Below are positions 5,779-7,684 of a DNA stretch of 7,684 nt, in pieces. The notes under the pieces are model-generated. The model saw only the letters and a program-made list of their open reading frames with translations, made no database searches and was not told the DNA's origin. The translations under genes and the position numbers were made by a program. The stretch is taken from assembly GCA_964439885.1 (NCBI GenBank), contig CAYTPE010000054.1, positions 1 to 7,684 on the forward strand. The letters run 5' to 3'. This DNA comes from CAYTPE01 sp964439885 (GTDB lineage: Bacteria; Patescibacteriota; Patescibacteriia; Magasanikbacterales; GWA2-37-8). The number at the start of each line of letters is the position of its first letter. Within the stretch, counting starts at the first letter, position 1.

Positions 5779-6327
5779 TTAACGAATAAGTTCGAAGTCG
5801 GCTGGAAAATGTGGCAGGCTCTGATCATAATCGCGAGGAATATCTTGGGTATAGTTGTCCCAAAAATACACATAGCCGTTCGACTCGGTAATTTTGTGTA
5901 TCGCAGGGTACGTCATAGAGCCTTCATCCATTTTCTCTTTTTCCCATACAGATTTTGGTGCTTTACCTACAGTAAGCATCACAAAGTTTCCCCATTCGGA
6001 GAAATTGGCAGCAAATCTCACACGTTCATTTCCGTCAAAAGTGGAACTGCCGGGATAATAAGTGACATAATATTTATATGTTACCCACTGTGCAGGAACT
6101 TTCAAACGAAAACCCATTTCGGCGTTCGTGTAGATGGACGGATCGTTTGATGTGAGCTGTGAATCACTTTTTTTCACGGTTTGTGTTTCTGTGGTTTTAT
6201 CAGTCTGGGTTTGCACTTCGTTTTTGATGGGCTGTTCACGCTGTTCAACTCCCGGCTGCTGCACAACAATATTGCACCCAGCTCCGAGCAAAAGCATTGC
6301 CACTGTTGCTGCTATTATTTTTTTCAT
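5779..6327 (-). CDS. Small predicted lipoprotein
   Basis: A 182-aa protein with a typical export signal: MKK, a hydrophobic stretch (IIAATVAMLLLGAG) and Cys18, which would be lipidated and anchor the protein to the outer face of the cytoplasmic membrane. Gly occupies the -3 position of the lipobox (GAGC) where Leu is usual, with Leu one place further back. Residues about 22-62 form a Gln/Thr/Lys-rich linker (QTQTDKTTETQTVKK). The folded part starts near YTNAEMGFRLKVPAQW (66-81), a pattern common in small PsbP-like or substrate-binding lipoprotein domains, and runs to the C-terminus with many aromatic residues. The exact function is unknown. The ATG at 6327 lies 27 nt after the pnp stop with no Shine-Dalgarno sequence (AAAAAAGTCAT precedes it). 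Co-transcription with pnp is likely; the strong terminator follows. Confidence 0.8.
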   Translation of the reverse strand: MKKIIAATVAMLLLGAGCNIVVQQPGVEQREQPIKNEVQTQTDKTTETQTVKKSDSQLTSNDPSIYTNAEMGFRLKVPAQWVTYKYYVTYYPGSSTFDGNERVRFAANFSEWGNFVMLTVGKAPKSVWEKEKMDEGSMTYPAIHKITESNGYVYFWDNYTQDIPRDYDQSLPHFPADFELIR

Positions 6328-6354
6328 ATGACTTTTTTAAAGTTAAAGTATTTT

Positions 6355-7684
6355 TTACGGACGTCTACCACCATGTCCACCAAACCCGCCACGTTGTGGA
6401 CGTGGGCCTCTATCCATAGGCGGACGATCGACATACCCGGCTGGTTTTTCCACAAGTGCTTTCATGCTCAGGTTAATGCGGCCGAGATTATCAATTTCTT
6501 TTACAATCACTTTGGCTTTGTCGCCAATTTTCAGCACATCGCTCGGTCGGTTGGTGCGTTCCCAGGCAATTTCGGACACATGCACGAGACCATCTTGACC
6601 GGGCAGAATGTTCACAAATGCACCAAAATCTTCCAGGCGTACCACCGTACCTTCATATACTTCGCCGGAAGTTACTTCGTGCGTTAATTGTTTGATCCAG
6701 TTGACGGCTTTTTCCATGCCAACTGCATCAGTCGAAGTAACACATACCCGACCATCGTCTTCAATATCGATCGAGACGCCGGTCTCAGCAATAATTTTGT
6801 TGATCATCTTACCGCCCGGGCCGATCACGTCACGGATTTTATCCGGATTGATCATGATAGTCACGATACGAGGGGCGTAGGGAGACAATTCAGGGCGTGG
6901 CGCAGCGATAGTCGCAGCCATCGCATCAAGAATAGTAGCGCGAGCTTCTTTGGATTGTTTAAATGTTTGCTCCACAATTTCCCAGGAAAGGCCGTGCGTT
7001 TTGGTATCCATTTGAATAGCAGTGACGCCATCACGCGTACCGGTAATTTTGAAGTCCATACCACCGGGGCCGTCTTCGATGTCCTGCAGATCGGTAAGCA
7101 CTTTCCAAGCACCGGAGCGTTCGTCGGACGCAAGACCCATGGCAATACCGGCTACTGGTTTTTTGATTGGTACACCGGCATCCATGAGGGCGAGGGTTGA
7201 GCCACAGGTAGACGCCATGGAGCTGCTGCCATTGGAACCGAGTACTTCCGAAACAACACGAATGGCATACGGGAAATCTTTTTCGTCTGGTAAAACTGGC
7301 TCGAGCGCACGCTCAGCGAGCGCTCCGTGTCCGATTGCACGATTACCTGGTCCGCGGAGTGGACCAGTTTCGCCATACGTGGCAGGCGTGTCGGAATAAT
7401 GATGCATGTAACGCTTGGTGCCTTCTTCTTCCATGGTATCGAGCGTCTGCACATCACCTGGGGCACCAAGGGTAAGCACTGAGAGTACTTGTGTATCGCC
7501 GCGCATAAACATGCCGGAGCCGTGTGTGCGCGGCAGGAGACCTACTTCGATATTGAGCGGGCGGATATCAGTAAGGCTGCGGCCATCGAGTCGTTTTTCG
7601 TGTTTGATAATGGCTTCGGAAATATACTCTTCGACATAAATTTTGACGCGGCCGAGAATTATTTTTTGTATGTCAGCTTCAACT
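6355..7684 (-). CDS. pnp: Polyribonucleotide nucleotidyltransferase (PNPase), C-terminal part
   Basis: PNPase degrades RNA 3' to 5' by phosphorolysis, releasing nucleoside diphosphates, as a ring-shaped trimer. The visible 442 residues lack roughly the first 260 of a usual protein of about 700; the frame is open at the right edge. In order: the end of the linker helices, the second RNase PH domain beginning around RLDGRSLTDIRPL (about 28-40), GLLPRTHGSG (about 47-56), the phosphate-binding GSNGSSSMAS (about 149-158) and the metal-site segment IEDGPGGMDFK (about 202-212). Next come a KH domain with IGPGGKMINKII (about 287-298) and an S1 domain (GEVYEGTVVRLEDFGAF, then DGLVHVSEI). The catalytic Asp, Asp and Lys of the metal site (equivalent to E. 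coli Asp486, Asp492 and Lys494, numbering from memory) are all kept. The tail after the S1 domain is Arg/Gly/Pro-rich (QRGGFGGHGGRRP). The lipoprotein gene follows 27 nt downstream. Confidence 0.97.
   Translation of the reverse strand, partial: VEADIQKIILGRVKIYVEEYISEAIIKHEKRLDGRSLTDIRPLNIEVGLLPRTHGSGMFMRGDTQVLSVLTLGAPGDVQTLDTMEEEGTKRYMHHYSDTPATYGETGPLRGPGNRAIGHGALAERALEPVLPDEKDFPYAIRVVSEVLGSNGSSSMASTCGSTLALMDAGVPIKKPVAGIAMGLASDERSGAWKVLTDLQDIEDGPGGMDFKITGTRDGVTAIQMDTKTHGLSWEIVEQTFKQSKEARATILDAMAATIAAPRPELSPYAPRIVTIMINPDKIRDVIGPGGKMINKIIAETGVSIDIEDDGRVCVTSTDAVGMEKAVNWIKQLTHEVTSGEVYEGTVVRLEDFGAFVNILPGQDGLVHVSEIAWERTNRPSDVLKIGDKAKVIVKEIDNLGRINLSMKALVEKPAGYVDRPPMDRGPRPQRGGFGGHGGRRP

Noticed and set aside
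1354..7684. Possible recoding of TGA, because no gene here ends in TGA.
   Set aside because: Eight stops are too few to judge, and the long conserved genes contain no in-frame TGA, which a recoded genome would show.
1..7684. Insertion sequence, CRISPR array, phage or toxin-antitoxin system.
   Set aside because: No transposase or integrase motif, no repeat-spacer pattern and no toxin-family motif was seen. The 54-aa and large gene pair does not resemble a known toxin-antitoxin pair in size or motif.

Overview
All recognisable genes in this window lie on the minus strand, so the cluster reads from high to low coordinates. Very short intergenic gaps, small proteins of unknown function, a near absence of Shine-Dalgarno sequences, a tRNA without an encoded CCA end and a short lipoprotein beside pnp suggest a bacterium with a streamlined genome. 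I favour the Patescibacteria (candidate phyla radiation). That is inference from style, because the window has no rRNA or other phylogenetic marker. The genetic code looks standard: all eight visible stop codons are TAA (six) or TAG (two).

Layout from the right edge. (1) 7684-6355 is the C-terminal part of pnp (polynucleotide phosphorylase), cut by the window edge. After 27 nt it is followed by a small lipoprotein (6327-5779), and the unit closes with a clear GC-rich hairpin terminator (5745-5766). (2) 5707-4508 is a radical-SAM protein of the lysine 2,3-aminomutase (KamA) family, then a tRNA-Leu(UAG) at 4466-4385, then a stand-alone class I glutamine amidotransferase starting two bases after the tRNA end (4382-3801). 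(3) After an 87-nt gap with a weak promoter candidate come a divergent nicotinate phosphoribosyltransferase (3713-2289) and, 10 nt later, a single-domain Smr protein (2278-2003). (4) A very AT-rich promoter region with phased repeats (about 1936-2021) precedes a 103-aa, extremely acidic protein of unknown function (1926-1615). (5) An AT-rich hairpin that also carries a near-consensus promoter (1544-1582) leads to a 54-aa charged helical protein (1518-1354). After 17 nt comes the first 445 residues of a large unknown protein (1336-1), cut by the left edge.

Functionally, pnp and Smr belong to RNA or nucleic-acid turnover, and the phosphoribosyltransferase to NAD salvage. The KamA-like enzyme and the amidotransferase have no visible partner that fixes their substrates. 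I see no mobile element, CRISPR array, phage gene or defence locus. The points most worth a second look are the tRNA/amidotransferase junction, the altered active-site motifs in the phosphoribosyltransferase and the KamA-like enzyme, the phased AT-rich operator-like region, and the unknown left-hand gene pair.
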